From Microbacterium karelineae (GTDB taxonomy: Bacteria > Actinomycetota > Actinomycetes > Actinomycetales > Microbacteriaceae), in assembly GCF_009745985.1 (NCBI RefSeq), contig NZ_WFIX01000183.1, positions 1 to 64,000 of the forward strand: a DNA stretch of 64,000 bases. Direction: 5' to 3'. A program made the translations under genes and the position numbers. Below are positions 52,692 to 63,380 of this stretch, one piece after another (the first letter of the stretch is position 1; every line of letters starts with the position of its first letter). The notes under the pieces were generated by a model. The model was not told where the DNA came from. It saw only the letters and a list, made by a program, of their open reading frames with translations, and did no database searches.

Positions 52692-52765
52692 CGACCCTGA
52701 CGGGACTTGAACCCGCGACCTCCGCCGTGACAGGGCGGCACGCTAACCAACTGCGCTACAGGGCC
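52692..52765 (-). tRNA. tRNA-Asp (GTC)
   Basis: 74 nt. Acceptor GGCCCTG/CAGGGTC, discriminator G, D arm GTAGCGCAGTTGG, anticodon GTC in CTGTCAC, T arm GCGGGTTCAAGTCCCGT. CCA is not encoded. Confidence 0.96.
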
Positions 52766-52807
52766 AGATTGTGCTTGACGCACGATTTTCAATTGTATCA
52801 GCTTGCG

Positions 52808-52880
52808 TGACCCCAACGGGATTCGAACCCGTGCTACCGGCGTGAAAGGCCGGCGTCCTAGGCCGCTAAACGATGGGGCC
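52808..52880 (-). tRNA. tRNA-Glu (TTC)
   Basis: 73 nt. Acceptor GGCCCCA/TGGGGTC, anticodon TTC in CTTTCAC, D arm TTTAGCGGCCTAGG, T arm ACGGGTTCGAATCCCGT. First gene of the minus-strand Glu-Asp-Phe set. Confidence 0.96.
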
Positions 52881-52917
52881 GTGGGGCGAACCCGGGGGCT
52901 CACGTGCCAACTGTTCA

Positions 52918-52947
52918 ATCTTACGCATGCCCCATCCCGATTCGCAA
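52918..52947 (-). promoter_or_regulatory. Candidate promoter of the tRNA-Glu/Asp unit
   Basis: On the minus strand TTGCGA, an 18-bp spacer and TAAGAT end about 37 bp before the 5' end of tRNA-Glu. Confidence 0.4.
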
Positions 52948-53066
52948 AATCGTGGCGCGTCCTCCCGTTCTCGGGCGTGTCGACTGGGCACGATGGGGCC
53001 GACGTGCGCACGCGCGCACGGGGATCCTCAGCGGATCCACCCTGGTGAGATTGTGGCGGGTGTTGT

Positions 53067-53072
53067 TAGTGT
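53067..53072 (+). promoter_or_regulatory. -10-like TAGTGT, leaderless start of coiled-coil M23 gene
   Basis: TAGTGT ends 7 nt before GTG 53080; no ribosome site is visible, supporting this start over the earlier in-frame GTG codons. Confidence 0.35.
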
Positions 53073-53079
53073 GACTCGT

Positions 53080-54558
53080 GTGAAGAAGCTCCCCCCTGTG
53101 TTCTCGCGCGCCCAGAACGCGCCCGAGGCGTGCGACTGCGCGCCGACGGCCGACGAGCGTCGCGGCTTCTGGGGGCCGGTCACGCGGCGCAGCGCTCTCG
53201 CGGTCGGGGCTCTCGGCGTCGTCGCTCTCGGGGCCTTCGGCGCGGTGCGCGGATCCTCGTCCGCGTACGCGATCACCTACAACCCCGACGACTATCCCTC
53301 GTGGGACGACGTCGAGCGCGCGAAGCAGAGCGAGTCGGCGAAGGCCGCCGAGGTCTCGCGGATCGAAGCGCACATCGCCGAGCTGAAGGCAGCCGTCGCC
53401 GCCGCGCAGGAGGCCGCCGAGAAGGCCGCCGACGACTACTACGCGGCTCAGCAGGAGTACTACGAGGCCGCCTATCGCGCCGATGAGCTGCAGGCGCAGG
53501 CCGATGAAGAGGCCGAGCGCGCCGCGGCCGCCGCGGCCGCCGCGGCCAAGGTCGCGTCGCAGCTCTCGCGCTCGAGCGGCGAGAGCACGCCGTACGAGCT
53601 GCTGTTCGCCGAGTCGGCGGGAGACGCCGACGAGCTGCTGTCGAAGCTCGGACAGCTCGACAAGCTCGCACAGCGCAACGAGTCGATCTACGCCGACGCC
53701 GTCGCGGCCCGCGACTCGGCGCAGCACCTCACGAACCAGGCGGAGGAGGCGCGCAAGGAGCGCGACCGCCTCCAGAAGATCGCCGAGGAGAAGATGGTCG
53801 CCGCGCAAGAGGCGCAGGCGATCGCAGAGCAGACCCTCGCGGATCAGCAGGATCACCTCATCACCCTCGAGCAGCAGCTCGCCGCCCTCCAGGACGACAC
53901 CGACAAGACGATCGCCGACTATCAGGAGGGCGAGAAGCAGCGGAAGGCCTGGGAGGAAGAGCAGCGCCGCCTTGAGGAAGAGCGTCGTCGCAAGGAGGAG
54001 GAGCGCCGCCGCCAGGAGGAAGAGGAGCGCCGCCGCCAGGAAGAGGAAGATCGCCGCCGCCGCGAAGAGGAAGAGAACAACAACGGCGGGGGAGGGGCCC
54101 CCGCCGCACCGCCGCCCGCCCCCGCGCCGTCCGCTCCGGCGAGCGGCTGGGTGCGCCCGAGCAGCGGCGTGCAGACCTCGGGCTACGGCTGGCGCGTCTC
54201 GCAGTGCGGCGCGTCGTACTGCTCGAGCTCGTTCCACGCGGGCGTCGACCTCGCGGCTGGTTGCGGCGCGGGGATCTACGCCGCCTATTCCGGCACCGTC
54301 AGCTGGGCCGGCTACAACGGCGGCTACGGCAACCACGTGCGCATCGAGCACGGCGGCGGCATCGCCACGAGCTACTCGCACATCGTCGACGGCGGCATCG
54401 TCGTCGGCAACGGCCAGTACGTCAACGCCGGCGACCTCATCGCCTACGAGGGCAACACCGGCAACTCGTTCGGCTGCCACCTGCACTTCGAGGTCTACGT
54501 AGGCGGCCCCACGGTCAACCCGATCGACTTCATGGCCGGCAAGGGCATCTCGGTCTAG
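53080..54558 (+). CDS. Secreted coiled-coil M23 peptidase (PcsB/EnvC-like layout)
   Basis: 492 aa. The N-terminus carries VTRRSALAVGALGVVALGAF, a possible twin-arginine or Sec signal (about residues 34-56). Residues ~70-340 are a long Glu/Ala/Lys/Arg coiled coil ending in repeated RRRQEEEE blocks, then an Asn/Gly/Pro linker and an M23 domain (about 375-492) with zinc ligands FHAGVDLAAG and CHLHFEVY plus an extra Cys pair (CGASYC). It is likely a cell-separation peptidoglycan hydrolase. Distinct from the M23 protein at 38482. GTG 53080 has a -10 hexamer 7 nt upstream. Confidence 0.87.
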   Translation: MKKLPPVFSRAQNAPEACDCAPTADERRGFWGPVTRRSALAVGALGVVALGAFGAVRGSSSAYAITYNPDDYPSWDDVERAKQSESAKAAEVSRIEAHIAELKAAVAAAQEAAEKAADDYYAAQQEYYEAAYRADELQAQADEEAERAAAAAAAAAKVASQLSRSSGESTPYELLFAESAGDADELLSKLGQLDKLAQRNESIYADAVAARDSAQHLTNQAEEARKERDRLQKIAEEKMVAAQEAQAIAEQTLADQQDHLITLEQQLAALQDDTDKTIADYQEGEKQRKAWEEEQRRLEEERRRKEEERRRQEEEERRRQEEEDRRRREEEENNNGGGGAPAAPPPAPAPSAPASGWVRPSSGVQTSGYGWRVSQCGASYCSSSFHAGVDLAAGCGAGIYAAYSGTVSWAGYNGGYGNHVRIEHGGGIATSYSHIVDGGIVVGNGQYVNAGDLIAYEGNTGNSFGCHLHFEVYVGGPTVNPIDFMAGKGISV

Positions 54559-54570
54559 TCGAGTCAACAA

Positions 54571-54615
54571 GTCTTCATCGAGTCCGGTGCGAATCGCAGC
54601 GGACTCGATGAAGAC
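54571..54615. terminator. Terminator after the M23 gene
   Basis: Perfect 15-bp stem (54571-54585 with 54601-54615) and 15-nt loop, 12 bp past the stop. Confidence 0.75.
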
Positions 54616-54639
54616 CTGTCGACGTGCGGGCGCAGACGC

Positions 54640-54673
54640 GGCGGCCCCGGATCCATGTGGATCCGGGGCCGCC
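54640..54673 (-). terminator. Terminator after ppa
   Basis: Perfect 15-bp stem with loop ATGT (54640-54654 with 54659-54673), 15 bp past the ppa stop on the minus strand. With the hairpin at 54571 it separates the convergent genes. Confidence 0.75.
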
Positions 54674-54688
54674 TGTCGTTCCGAGAGC

Positions 54689-55180
54689 TCAGTGTCCCTC
54701 GGCCTCGAAGCGCTCCTGCGCCTCCTTCACGAGGCGCTCGGCCTCGGCGGCGTCGGCCCACTCGTCGACCTTGACCCACTTGTTCGGCTCGAGGTCCTTG
54801 TAGTGCTCGAAGAAGTGCGCGATCTCCTTGCGCTGGAACTCGCCGAGGTCCGAGACGTCCTGGATGTGCTCCCAGCGCGGGTCCTTCGCGAGGACGGCCA
54901 CGACCTTGTCGTCGCCGCCGGCCTCGTCGCTCATCTTGAGCACGCCGACGGGGCGCACCTTCGCGCCGACGCCGGGGAGGACCGAGTGGTCCATGACGAC
55001 GAGCACGTCGAGCGGGTCGCCGTCCTCGCCGAGCGTGTTCTCGAAGAACCCGTAGTCGGTCGGGTAGCCGAAGGTCGTGTAGAGCACACGGTCGAGGAAG
55101 ACACGACCGGTCTCGTGGTCGACCTCGTACTTCACGCGGCTTCCGCGGGGGATCTCGATGACTGCGTCGTACGCGCCCAT
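54689..55180 (-). CDS. ppa: Inorganic pyrophosphatase
   Basis: Hydrolyses pyrophosphate to phosphate in the cytoplasm, pulling biosynthetic reactions forward. 163 aa, the normal length of the family I enzyme. Motifs: [32 protein letters not shown] (the signature with metal-binding Asp residues) and a [12 protein letters not shown] segment. ATG 55180 is preceded by AAGGAG. The frame is open far upstream but those codons run antisense across tilS. Confidence 0.95.
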   Translation of the reverse strand: MGAYDAVIEIPRGSRVKYEVDHETGRVFLDRVLYTTFGYPTDYGFFENTLGEDGDPLDVLVVMDHSVLPGVGAKVRPVGVLKMSDEAGGDDKVVAVLAKDPRWEHIQDVSDLGEFQRKEIAHFFEHYKDLEPNKWVKVDEWADAAEAERLVKEAQERFEAEGH

Positions 55181-55246
55181 GCCTGTTTCGCTCCTTGTAG
55201 ACGGGGAGGGGACGCCGACAACACTAACCCGCCGGGCCGACACGAC

Positions 55247-55252
55247 TACCGT
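55247..55252 (+). promoter_or_regulatory. -10-like TACCGT, leaderless start of tilS
   Basis: TACCGT is followed by 6 nt and GTG 55259; no ribosome site is present. Confidence 0.35.
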
Positions 55253-55258
55253 GGGATC

Positions 55259-56245
55259 GTGCTCGATCCCGCCATCGCCGCCGTGCGGCGCGCCGCCCGC
55301 GCCGCCCTCTCGCCGTTCGCCGACTCGGGAGCGCGCGTGCTGGTCGCCCTCTCGGGGGGCGCCGATTCGCTCGCGCTCGCCTCCGCGGTCGCATTCGAGG
55401 CGCCGCGCGCCGGTGTCGAGGCCGTCGCCGTGACGGTGGATCACGACCTGCAGCCCGGATCCGCCGAGGTCGCGTCGCGCGCGGCGGAGCACGCGCGCGA
55501 TCTGGGGATCCGCGAGGCGCGCGTCGTGCGCGTCGCAGTCGGCGACGAAGGCGGCCCCGAGGCGGCGGCGCGCGCGGCGCGGGTCGAGGCGCTCCGCGGC
55601 GTCGCCGCCGAGACGGGCGCCGCCGCCGTGCTCCTCGGCCACACCCTCGACGACCAGGCCGAGACGGTGCTCCTCGGGCTCGCGCGCGGATCCGGCGCCG
55701 GCAGCCTCCAGGGCATGTCGCCGCACCTCATCGACGATCGCGGCCTCGCGTGGATCCGCCCCCTCCTCGGGCTGCGCCGCGGCGAGACGCGCGCGTTCTG
55801 CGCCGCGTCCGGACTCGAGGCGTGGGCGGATCCGCACAACGAGGACGAGCGATTCGCGCGCGTGCGCGTGCGGGGATCCGTTCTCCCCGTCCTGGAGCGC
55901 GAACTCGGCCCCGGGGTCGCGGAGGCCCTCGCCCGGACGGCGGAGCAGCTGCGCGAGGACAACGACGCGTTCGCCGACATGATCGACGAGATCATCGAGG
56001 ACATCGTCGAGCACGCGGAGGCGGGCATCGCCGTCTCCGCGGCCGCGCTCGCGGCGAACCCGCCCGCGCTGCGCGGGCGCATCATCCGCCACGTCGTGCA
56101 GAGCGAGTTCGGTTCGTCCCTCACCCGCACCCAGACCCTCGAGGTCGCCCGACTCGCGACCGACTGGCACGGCCAGGGCCCCATCGACCTCCCGGGATGC
56201 GCCGCCGCGCGCACCGGCGGCCGGATCGTGTTCACGGCAGGCTGA
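55259..56245 (+). CDS. tilS: tRNA(Ile)-lysidine synthase
   Basis: Converts C34 of the CAU-anticodon tRNA-Ile to lysidine with ATP and lysine, essential for AUA decoding. 328 aa with the N-type PP-loop [10 protein letters not shown] (about residues 24-33), [23 protein letters not shown] and RPLLGLRR; a helical C-terminal domain follows. GTG 55259 is preferred over upstream codons because it gives the family's usual short N-terminus and has a -10 hexamer 6 nt upstream. Divergent from ppa, and first in the conserved tilS-hpt-ftsH-fol order. Confidence 0.93.
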   Translation: MLDPAIAAVRRAARAALSPFADSGARVLVALSGGADSLALASAVAFEAPRAGVEAVAVTVDHDLQPGSAEVASRAAEHARDLGIREARVVRVAVGDEGGPEAAARAARVEALRGVAAETGAAAVLLGHTLDDQAETVLLGLARGSGAGSLQGMSPHLIDDRGLAWIRPLLGLRRGETRAFCAASGLEAWADPHNEDERFARVRVRGSVLPVLERELGPGVAEALARTAEQLREDNDAFADMIDEIIEDIVEHAEAGIAVSAAALAANPPALRGRIIRHVVQSEFGSSLTRTQTLEVARLATDWHGQGPIDLPGCAAARTGGRIVFTAG

Positions 56246-56263
56246 CGCCGCCCGCGCCACGTC

Positions 56264-56317
56264 CGCGGGTGCCAGGTGGTCGTCGTCGGCTCGGAAGACG
56301 ACCACACGGCACCCGCG
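56264..56317. repeat. 54-bp palindromic repeat, copy 3
   Basis: Outer stem CGCGGGTGCC/GGCACCCGCG and inner GTGGTCGTC/GACGACCAC. The length and layout are the same as copies 1 and 2 but the inner sequence has diverged. It begins 18 bp after the tilS stop. Confidence 0.75.
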
Positions 56318-56341
56318 AAGCGCCGAGCACGCGACTCGCCC

Positions 56342-56347
56342 TAGGAT
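56342..56347 (+). promoter_or_regulatory. -10-like TAGGAT, leaderless start of membrane gene
   Basis: TAGGAT is followed by 6 nt and ATG 56354. Confidence 0.4.
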
Positions 56348-56353
56348 CGCGAC

Positions 56354-57540
56354 ATGGCAGCCGACATCGTCCCGCTGCGCCCGACCGGGCCGCTCGCCCT
56401 CGTCCGCGCCCTCGCCGTCGTCACCTGGGGCGGCCTCGTGTCCGCGATCGTGATGCTCGTGGTGCTGATCCTCGTCGGGATCGTCGACGAGGAGGGCCTC
56501 ATCCCCTTCCCGAGCACCGTGGACGCGGCGCTGCGCGCGCCGCCGCGAGCCTGCTGCTGTTCGGGATCGGCGGCCCACTCCTCGAGGTGCCGCGCCGGAT
56601 GGTCGACGCGGCGCTGACGGCTCGGGCCGCCGCCGACCGCCGGAACCCCGGAGCCCCGCGCCTCCCGCGGCTGGACCACGCGCACCTCAAGGACGGGCCG
56701 GGCGCGGGGCTGCTCATCCTCGGCCTCTTCCTCGTCGTGCTCGGCCCCTGCGTCGCGCTGGTCGATGTGGTGTCCGGCCTCGACTACGACGGAATCGCCC
56801 TCATCGTCGGCATCGGCCTGACGGGCCTCGGCGCCCTCGCGTTCGTCCTGCGCGGGAGCCTGGACGCCGCGCATTCGCGACGGATCGAGGGGATCCCAGG
56901 GCCCGTGCGCGGCCAGCAGATCCCCGCCGCCCGCGAGCGGCATCCGCGCGTGTGGCTCTTCGCCGCCGGCGTCGTGCTGCAGCTCGGCCTCGGCGTCTTC
57001 TACCTCGGCGTGCTGCTGCGCCAACCCTGTCGCGACTGCGACCAGCGCTCCTACGGTGACAGCTGGATCGAGGACGCGATCGACCTCTTCGTCGGCCTGG
57101 GAGCCGTGGCGATCGCCCTGCCGCTCCTGCTCCTCGTCGCCACATCCCTCCCCGCTGTCATCGGCTCGCTGCGGAGCGAGCACGAGACGCGCCGCCGCGC
57201 GCAGAACGGCACGCTCACCTGGACCCACGACGCGGCCGCGCAGCTGAAGTCGACCGGCACATGGCTCGCGGTCGCGCAGGTGGTCGCGGTCGTCGGCTTC
57301 GTCGTGCTCGGCGCGGGGCTGATCCCGATCCTCGGATCCGACAGCGTCATGGACGACGAGGAGCGCGCGATCCTCACGCCCTTCACGAACGCGATCGTGC
57401 CCGGGATCGCGCTCATCGTCGTCGGGGTCGCCGTCGCGATCTTCGCCCAGTTCGAGTCGGCGTCGCGTCGCGCGGCCATCCACCGCGCACTGCCCGGTCA
57501 CGACGTCCGCGCCAAGGCGAAGGACAGCGGCGACGCATAG
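56354..57540 (+). pseudogene. Multi-spanning membrane protein gene with a single-base frameshift
   Basis: The reading frame from ATG 56354 encodes a first membrane helix ([15 protein letters not shown]) and loses sense after VDAALRA. The next frame continues as [22 protein letters not shown] and runs through about five more helices to the stop at 57540. The shift falls in the GC-repeat cgcgcgccgccgcg at 56534-56547; the whole span is 1187 bp, one base short of a multiple of 3. It is either a real inactivation, a sequencing error in the GC run, or less likely programmed frameshifting. Family not recognised. Confidence 0.75.
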
Positions 57541-57543
57541 GCT
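57538..57543 (+). promoter_or_regulatory. -10 element TAGGCT, leaderless start of hpt
   Basis: TAGGCT overlaps the upstream TAG stop, then 6 nt and ATG 57550. Same hexamer as at recQ and the ECF operon. Confidence 0.5.
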
Positions 57544-57549
57544 GGAGCC

Positions 57550-58101
57550 ATGCGCGCCGCAGACATCCCGAACGACCTCGACCGTGTGCTCGTGACCGAC
57601 GAGCAGATCCAAGCGAAGCTGGCGGAGCTCGCGGCCCGCGTCGACGCCGACTACGCGGGCAAGGACATCCTCCTCGTCGGCGTCCTCAAGGGCGCGATCA
57701 TGGTGATGGCCGACGTCGCCCGGCACCTCACGATCGACGCCCCGATGGACTGGATGGCCATCTCGAGCTACGGATCCTCCACGAAGTCGAGCGGCGTCGT
57801 GCAGATCCGCAAAGACCTCGACACCCCGCTCGAGGACAAGCACGTCCTCGTCGTCGAGGACATCATCGACTCCGGCCTCACCCTGCACTGGCTGCTCGAG
57901 CACTTCGCGACCCGCGGCGCCGCCTCGATCGAGGTCCTCACGGCCTTCCGCAAGCCCGATGCCATGAAGGTCGAGATCGACGCCAAGTACGTCGGCTTCG
58001 ACATCCCCAACGACTTCGTCGTCGGCTACGGCCTCGACTACGCCGAGCGGTACCGCGGCCTGCGCGACGTCGCGATCCTCGCGCCCCACGTGTACTCGTA
58101 G
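57550..58101 (+). CDS. hpt: Hypoxanthine phosphoribosyltransferase
   Basis: Purine salvage enzyme that makes IMP/GMP from hypoxanthine/guanine and PRPP. 183 aa, the usual length. It has LLVGVLKGAIMVMADV, the flexible loop SSYGSSTKSSG, the PRPP-binding motif VLVVEDIIDSGLTL and VGYGLDYAERYR. It sits between tilS and ftsH as in most actinobacteria. Confidence 0.95.
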   Translation: MRAADIPNDLDRVLVTDEQIQAKLAELAARVDADYAGKDILLVGVLKGAIMVMADVARHLTIDAPMDWMAISSYGSSTKSSGVVQIRKDLDTPLEDKHVLVVEDIIDSGLTLHWLLEHFATRGAASIEVLTAFRKPDAMKVEIDAKYVGFDIPNDFVVGYGLDYAERYRGLRDVAILAPHVYS

Positions 58102-58128
58102 GGATCCGCCGGGCGCGTGTCGCTGCGC

Positions 58129-58280
58129 CAGGTGTCATGTCCGCGGCGCGTTCCCGCGCGCTCGTTCCTCCCCGCTGCGCGCCCCGGGCGCCGCGGGCGC
58201 GTCGTCCGGGGACCCCGTGCGCGCGGCGTGGGCCCAGCGCGCCCGCCAGGCCCGCGCCAGCGCCGCGGACATGACACCTG
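58129..58280. repeat. Perfect 21-bp inverted repeat spanning 152 bp between hpt and ftsH
   Basis: The 391-bp gap 58102-58492 has no supported gene. The 21-bp arm at 58129-58149 (CAGGTGTCATGTCCGCGGCG then C) is an exact inverted copy of 58260-58280, with a 110-bp GC-rich interior. A third, diverged copy of the right arm is at 58341-58359 (gcggaca...gcctgcc). It may be a remnant of a small mobile element or a structured RNA. Confidence 0.75.
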
Positions 58281-58492
58281 CCTCCGCTCGCCAGCCGTCG
58301 GGATGTGTCGCGGGAGAAGACCCCGCCGCAGCGGACGGGAGCGGACACGATGCCTGCCGCAGCGGTCATCCCTCATTCCGCCGTCGGCGAATCACAGAGC
58401 GGGCATAGACACCGGCCGGTAGCCTGAGACGACCTGCGCCAGGGCCCTGCCCGCGCGTCGATCGTCAGGAGGAGTCGGGACAGTCCCGCACC

Positions 58493-60502
<2,010 letters not shown>

Positions 60503-60516
60503 TCACAGGAGGGCGC

Positions 60517-61149
60517 ATGGCCGTCGACACCGAGCGGGTCGCCGCTCTGACCCGTGAGCTCCTCGTCGCGATCGGCGAGGATCCCGACCGTCCCGGGCTG
60601 CGGGAGACGCCGCGCCGGGTGGCCGAGGCGGCGGCCGAGCTGTATGCGGGCGTCGGCCAGGATCCCGCGGCGCCGCTCGCGCACACGATCGACGTCGCGC
60701 ACGGGCCGGCCCCCGAGACGGTGCCGACGGGTGCGGTCCTCGTGCGCGACATCCGGTTCCGGTCGATGTGCGAGCATCACCTGCTGCCGTTCGAGGGGCG
60801 CGCCCACATCGCGTACCTGCCGGGCGACGGCGTCGTGGGGCTCGGATCCCTGGCGCGTGTGCTCGACATCGCGTCGTCGCGCCCGCAGGTGCAGGAGCGT
60901 CTGGGGGAGCAGGTGGCCGACGCCATCGCGCACGGCCTCGGCGCGAGGGGCGTGTTCGTGATGCTCGACGCCCAGCACGGGTGCATGCGCGCCCGCGGCG
61001 AGAGGCGCGTCGACAGCTCGACGGTCACGGTCGCGGCGCGCGGCGAGCTCGCGTCGCAGGCGGCGCGCGCCGAGATGGCCGCGTATGTGATCATCGGCGT
61101 GCAGAACGCCGCGACCGACGCGGGCCCGTCCGTGCAGGGGCGAGAGTGA
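60517..61149 (+). CDS. folE: GTP cyclohydrolase I
   Basis: First step of folate (pteridine) synthesis, GTP to dihydroneopterin triphosphate. 210 aa: RETPRRVA, zinc/active-site SMCEHHLLPFEGRAHIAYLP, RVLDIASSRPQVQERLGEQVADAI and the second Cys region DAQHGCMRARGER. ATG 60517 follows AGGAGGG; it begins 14 bp after ftsH and overlaps folP by 4 bp (GTGA). Confidence 0.95.
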   Translation: MAVDTERVAALTRELLVAIGEDPDRPGLRETPRRVAEAAAELYAGVGQDPAAPLAHTIDVAHGPAPETVPTGAVLVRDIRFRSMCEHHLLPFEGRAHIAYLPGDGVVGLGSLARVLDIASSRPQVQERLGEQVADAIAHGLGARGVFVMLDAQHGCMRARGERRVDSSTVTVAARGELASQAARAEMAAYVIIGVQNAATDAGPSVQGRE

Positions 61150-61937
61150 TCGAGATCATGGGCGTCGTCAACGCGACGCCCGATTCCTTCAGCGACGGCG
61201 GCGAGCACGCGGATCCCGCGTCCGCCGTCGCGCACGGGCGGCTCCTGGTGTCCGAGGGCGCGACGATCCTCGACGTGGGCGGCGAGTCGACGCGCCCCGG
61301 CGCGCAGCCGGTCGGGGTCGAGGAGGAGCTGCGCCGCGTGCTGCCGGTCGTCGAGCGCCTCGCGGGCGATGGATCCGTCGTGAGCGTCGACACGTATCGC
61401 GCCGAGACGGCGGAGCGGGCCGTCGCGTCGGGGGCGCGCATCGTCAACGACGTCTCGGGCGGCCTCGCCGATCCGCGGCTGCTGCGCGTCGTCGCCGAGT
61501 CGGGCGCCGAGGTCGTCCTGGGCCACTGGCGCGGACCGTCGGCCGACATGTACGCGTCGGCCGCCTACGGCGACGTCGCGGGCGATGTCGCGCGGGAGCT
61601 CCGCCAGCGCGTCGACGCGGCGTGCGAAGCGGGCGTCGACGCGGCGCGCATCATCCTGGATCCGGGCATCGGGTTCGCGAAGACGGCCGAGCAGAACTGG
61701 CTGCTGCTGCGCGAGCTCGACGCCGTCATCGGCCTCGGCCTCCGCGTGCTCGTCGGCACATCGCGCAAGCGGTTCCTCGCGGGGCCGCTCGGCGAGGAGG
61801 CGTCGCGCGAGCGGCGTGACCTCGCGACGGCCGTCACGAGCACGCTCGCGCAGCGGGCCGGGGCGTGGGGCGTGCGCGTGCACGACGCGGGCTCGACGCG
61901 CGACGCGCTCGCGGTGCTCGACGCGTGGGACGGCTGA
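61146..61937 (+). CDS. folP: Dihydropteroate synthase
   Basis: Joins p-aminobenzoate to dihydropterin pyrophosphate; the sulfonamide target. 263 aa, with MGVVNATPDSFSDGG, DVGGESTRPGAQPV, IVNDVSGG and ILDPGIGFAKTAEQN. GTG 61146 overlaps the folE stop. The next gene follows by ~44 bp with its own GGAGG-like site. Confidence 0.95.
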   Translation: MIEIMGVVNATPDSFSDGGEHADPASAVAHGRLLVSEGATILDVGGESTRPGAQPVGVEEELRRVLPVVERLAGDGSVVSVDTYRAETAERAVASGARIVNDVSGGLADPRLLRVVAESGAEVVLGHWRGPSADMYASAAYGDVAGDVARELRQRVDAACEAGVDAARIILDPGIGFAKTAEQNWLLLRELDAVIGLGLRVLVGTSRKRFLAGPLGEEASRERRDLATAVTSTLAQRAGAWGVRVHDAGSTRDALAVLDAWDG

Positions 61938-61981
61938 GATGCGAGACTTCTCGCGACGGCACCGACGAGGAGGCGCATCCC

Positions 61982-62365
61982 ATGACCGCACGTGACGTGA
62001 TCCGGCTCTCGGGGCTCGAGGTGTCCGGCCGCCACGGGGTGTTCGACCACGAGCGGCGCGACGGACAGACCTTCTCCGTCGACGTCGCGCTCGAGCTCGA
62101 CACGACGCCCGCGGCCGCGACCGACGACATCCTCGACACCGTGCACTACGGCGAGCTCGCCGAGAGGGTCGCGGCGATCGTCGGCGGCGAGCCCGTGAAC
62201 CTCATCGAGACGCTCGCGCACCGCATCGCCGGCGCGGCGCTCGACGACGGCCGCGTCGCCGCCGCGACCGTCACGGTGCACAAGCCGCATGCGCCGATCC
62301 CCGCCGAGTTCGCCGATGTGTCGGTCACGATCCGGCGCGAGCGCGGCGCCTCGGGGCCCGCATGA
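61982..62365 (+). CDS. folB: Dihydroneopterin aldolase
   Basis: Cleaves 7,8-dihydroneopterin to 6-hydroxymethyl-dihydropterin and glycolaldehyde. 127 aa with LEVSGRHGVFDHERRDGQTFSVD (the substrate-binding front), VHYGELAERV, NLIETLAHRIA (conserved Glu) and VTVHKPHAPIP (conserved Lys). ATG 61982 follows GGAGGCGC. Overlaps folK (ATGA). Confidence 0.95.
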   Translation: MTARDVIRLSGLEVSGRHGVFDHERRDGQTFSVDVALELDTTPAAATDDILDTVHYGELAERVAAIVGGEPVNLIETLAHRIAGAALDDGRVAAATVTVHKPHAPIPAEFADVSVTIRRERGASGPA

Positions 62366-62895
62366 GCCGCCGTCTCGCGGAGCCGATCCGCGATGCCCCC
62401 GCCCACCTGCGGCCCGTCGCGGCGGTCGTCGCGCTCGGGGCGAACCTCGGCGACACGGCGGGCGCGATCGCGGATGCGACGGCCGAGCTGCGCGCGCTCC
62501 CGCTGACGGCGAGCGTCGTCTGCTCCGAGCCGATCGAATCGGTCGCCGTGACCCTCGACGGGCCGGATCCCTCGAAGCCCGGATACCTCAACGCGGTCGC
62601 CCTCGTCCGCACGCGGCTCGCCCCGTCGCTCCTGCTGCGCGCCCTGCACGACATCGAGGAACGGCACGGGCGGGTCCGGCGCGAGCGCTGGGACGATCGC
62701 ACGCTCGACCTCGACCTCATCGCGTACGGCGACGTCGCGAGCGACGATCCGCGCCTGCTCCTCCCGCACCCGCGGGCGCACGAGCGCGACTTCGTGCTCG
62801 GCCCGTGGGCGCAGGTGGATCCGGGGGCGCGTCTGCCCGGGCGCGGCCCGGTCGCCGACCTGCTCGCGGCCCTCCGCGCGGAGGGAGCGTCGTGA
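62362..62895 (+). CDS. folK: 2-amino-4-hydroxy-6-hydroxymethyldihydropteridine pyrophosphokinase
   Basis: Transfers pyrophosphate from ATP to hydroxymethyl-dihydropterin, making the FolP substrate. 177 aa: VALGANLGDT, KPGYLNAVALVRT, the RWDDRTLDLDLIAYG signature and LPHPRAHERDFVL. Start overlaps folB and stop overlaps the DUF3180 gene. Confidence 0.95.
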   Translation: MSRRLAEPIRDAPAHLRPVAAVVALGANLGDTAGAIADATAELRALPLTASVVCSEPIESVAVTLDGPDPSKPGYLNAVALVRTRLAPSLLLRALHDIEERHGRVRRERWDDRTLDLDLIAYGDVASDDPRLLLPHPRAHERDFVLGPWAQVDPGARLPGRGPVADLLAALRAEGAS

Positions 62896-63380
62896 GGCGC
62901 ACCTCGTCCGTCACGCTCGTCGTGTGCGCTCTCCTCGGCGCCGCGGCCGGCTTCGTCACCGATGTCGTCCTCTCGGGCGCGGGCCGTGCGACCTTCTCGC
63001 CGTCTGTGATGCTGCCGATCCTGCTCGTCGCGCTCGGCGCGTGCTGCCTGCTGTTCGCGTGGCCGATCCGCCGCTCGGTGAAGGATCCGCGGGCGCCGCG
63101 CGTGGATCCGTTCCGCGCCGTCCGCATCGCGGTGCTCGCGAAGTCGTCGAGCATGGTGGGCGCGATCGTCACCGGGTTCGCGGCGGGCCTGCTCGCGTTC
63201 GTTCTGACCCGCCCCGTGGTCCCGGCGCTAGGCTCGATGGCGACAGAGATCGCCACCGCGATCGGGGGAGTCGTCCTCGTGATCCTGGCGCTCGTCGCCG
63301 AACACCTGTGCACACTGCCGAAGGATCCCGATGAGCGAGAGTCAGACGCCGCAGAACCCGGAACAGAACCCGAGTACTGA
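62892..63380 (+). CDS. DUF3180 membrane protein
   Basis: 162-aa actinobacterial protein of unknown function with four hydrophobic segments (about residues 7-27, 37-56, 84-108 and 114-137) and a charged C-terminus. It is conserved directly after folK in many actinobacteria, which supports the call. GTG 62892 overlaps the folK stop. Its last 50 bp overlap the next gene in another frame. Confidence 0.87.
   Translation: MRRTSSVTLVVCALLGAAAGFVTDVVLSGAGRATFSPSVMLPILLVALGACCLLFAWPIRRSVKDPRAPRVDPFRAVRIAVLAKSSSMVGAIVTGFAAGLLAFVLTRPVVPALGSMATEIATAIGGVVLVILALVAEHLCTLPKDPDERESDAAEPGTEPEY

Noticed and set aside
54587-55258. Upstream in-frame extension of tilS to ATG 54587
   Set aside because: It lies antisense over ppa; TilS homology begins at [14 protein letters not shown] after GTG 55259.
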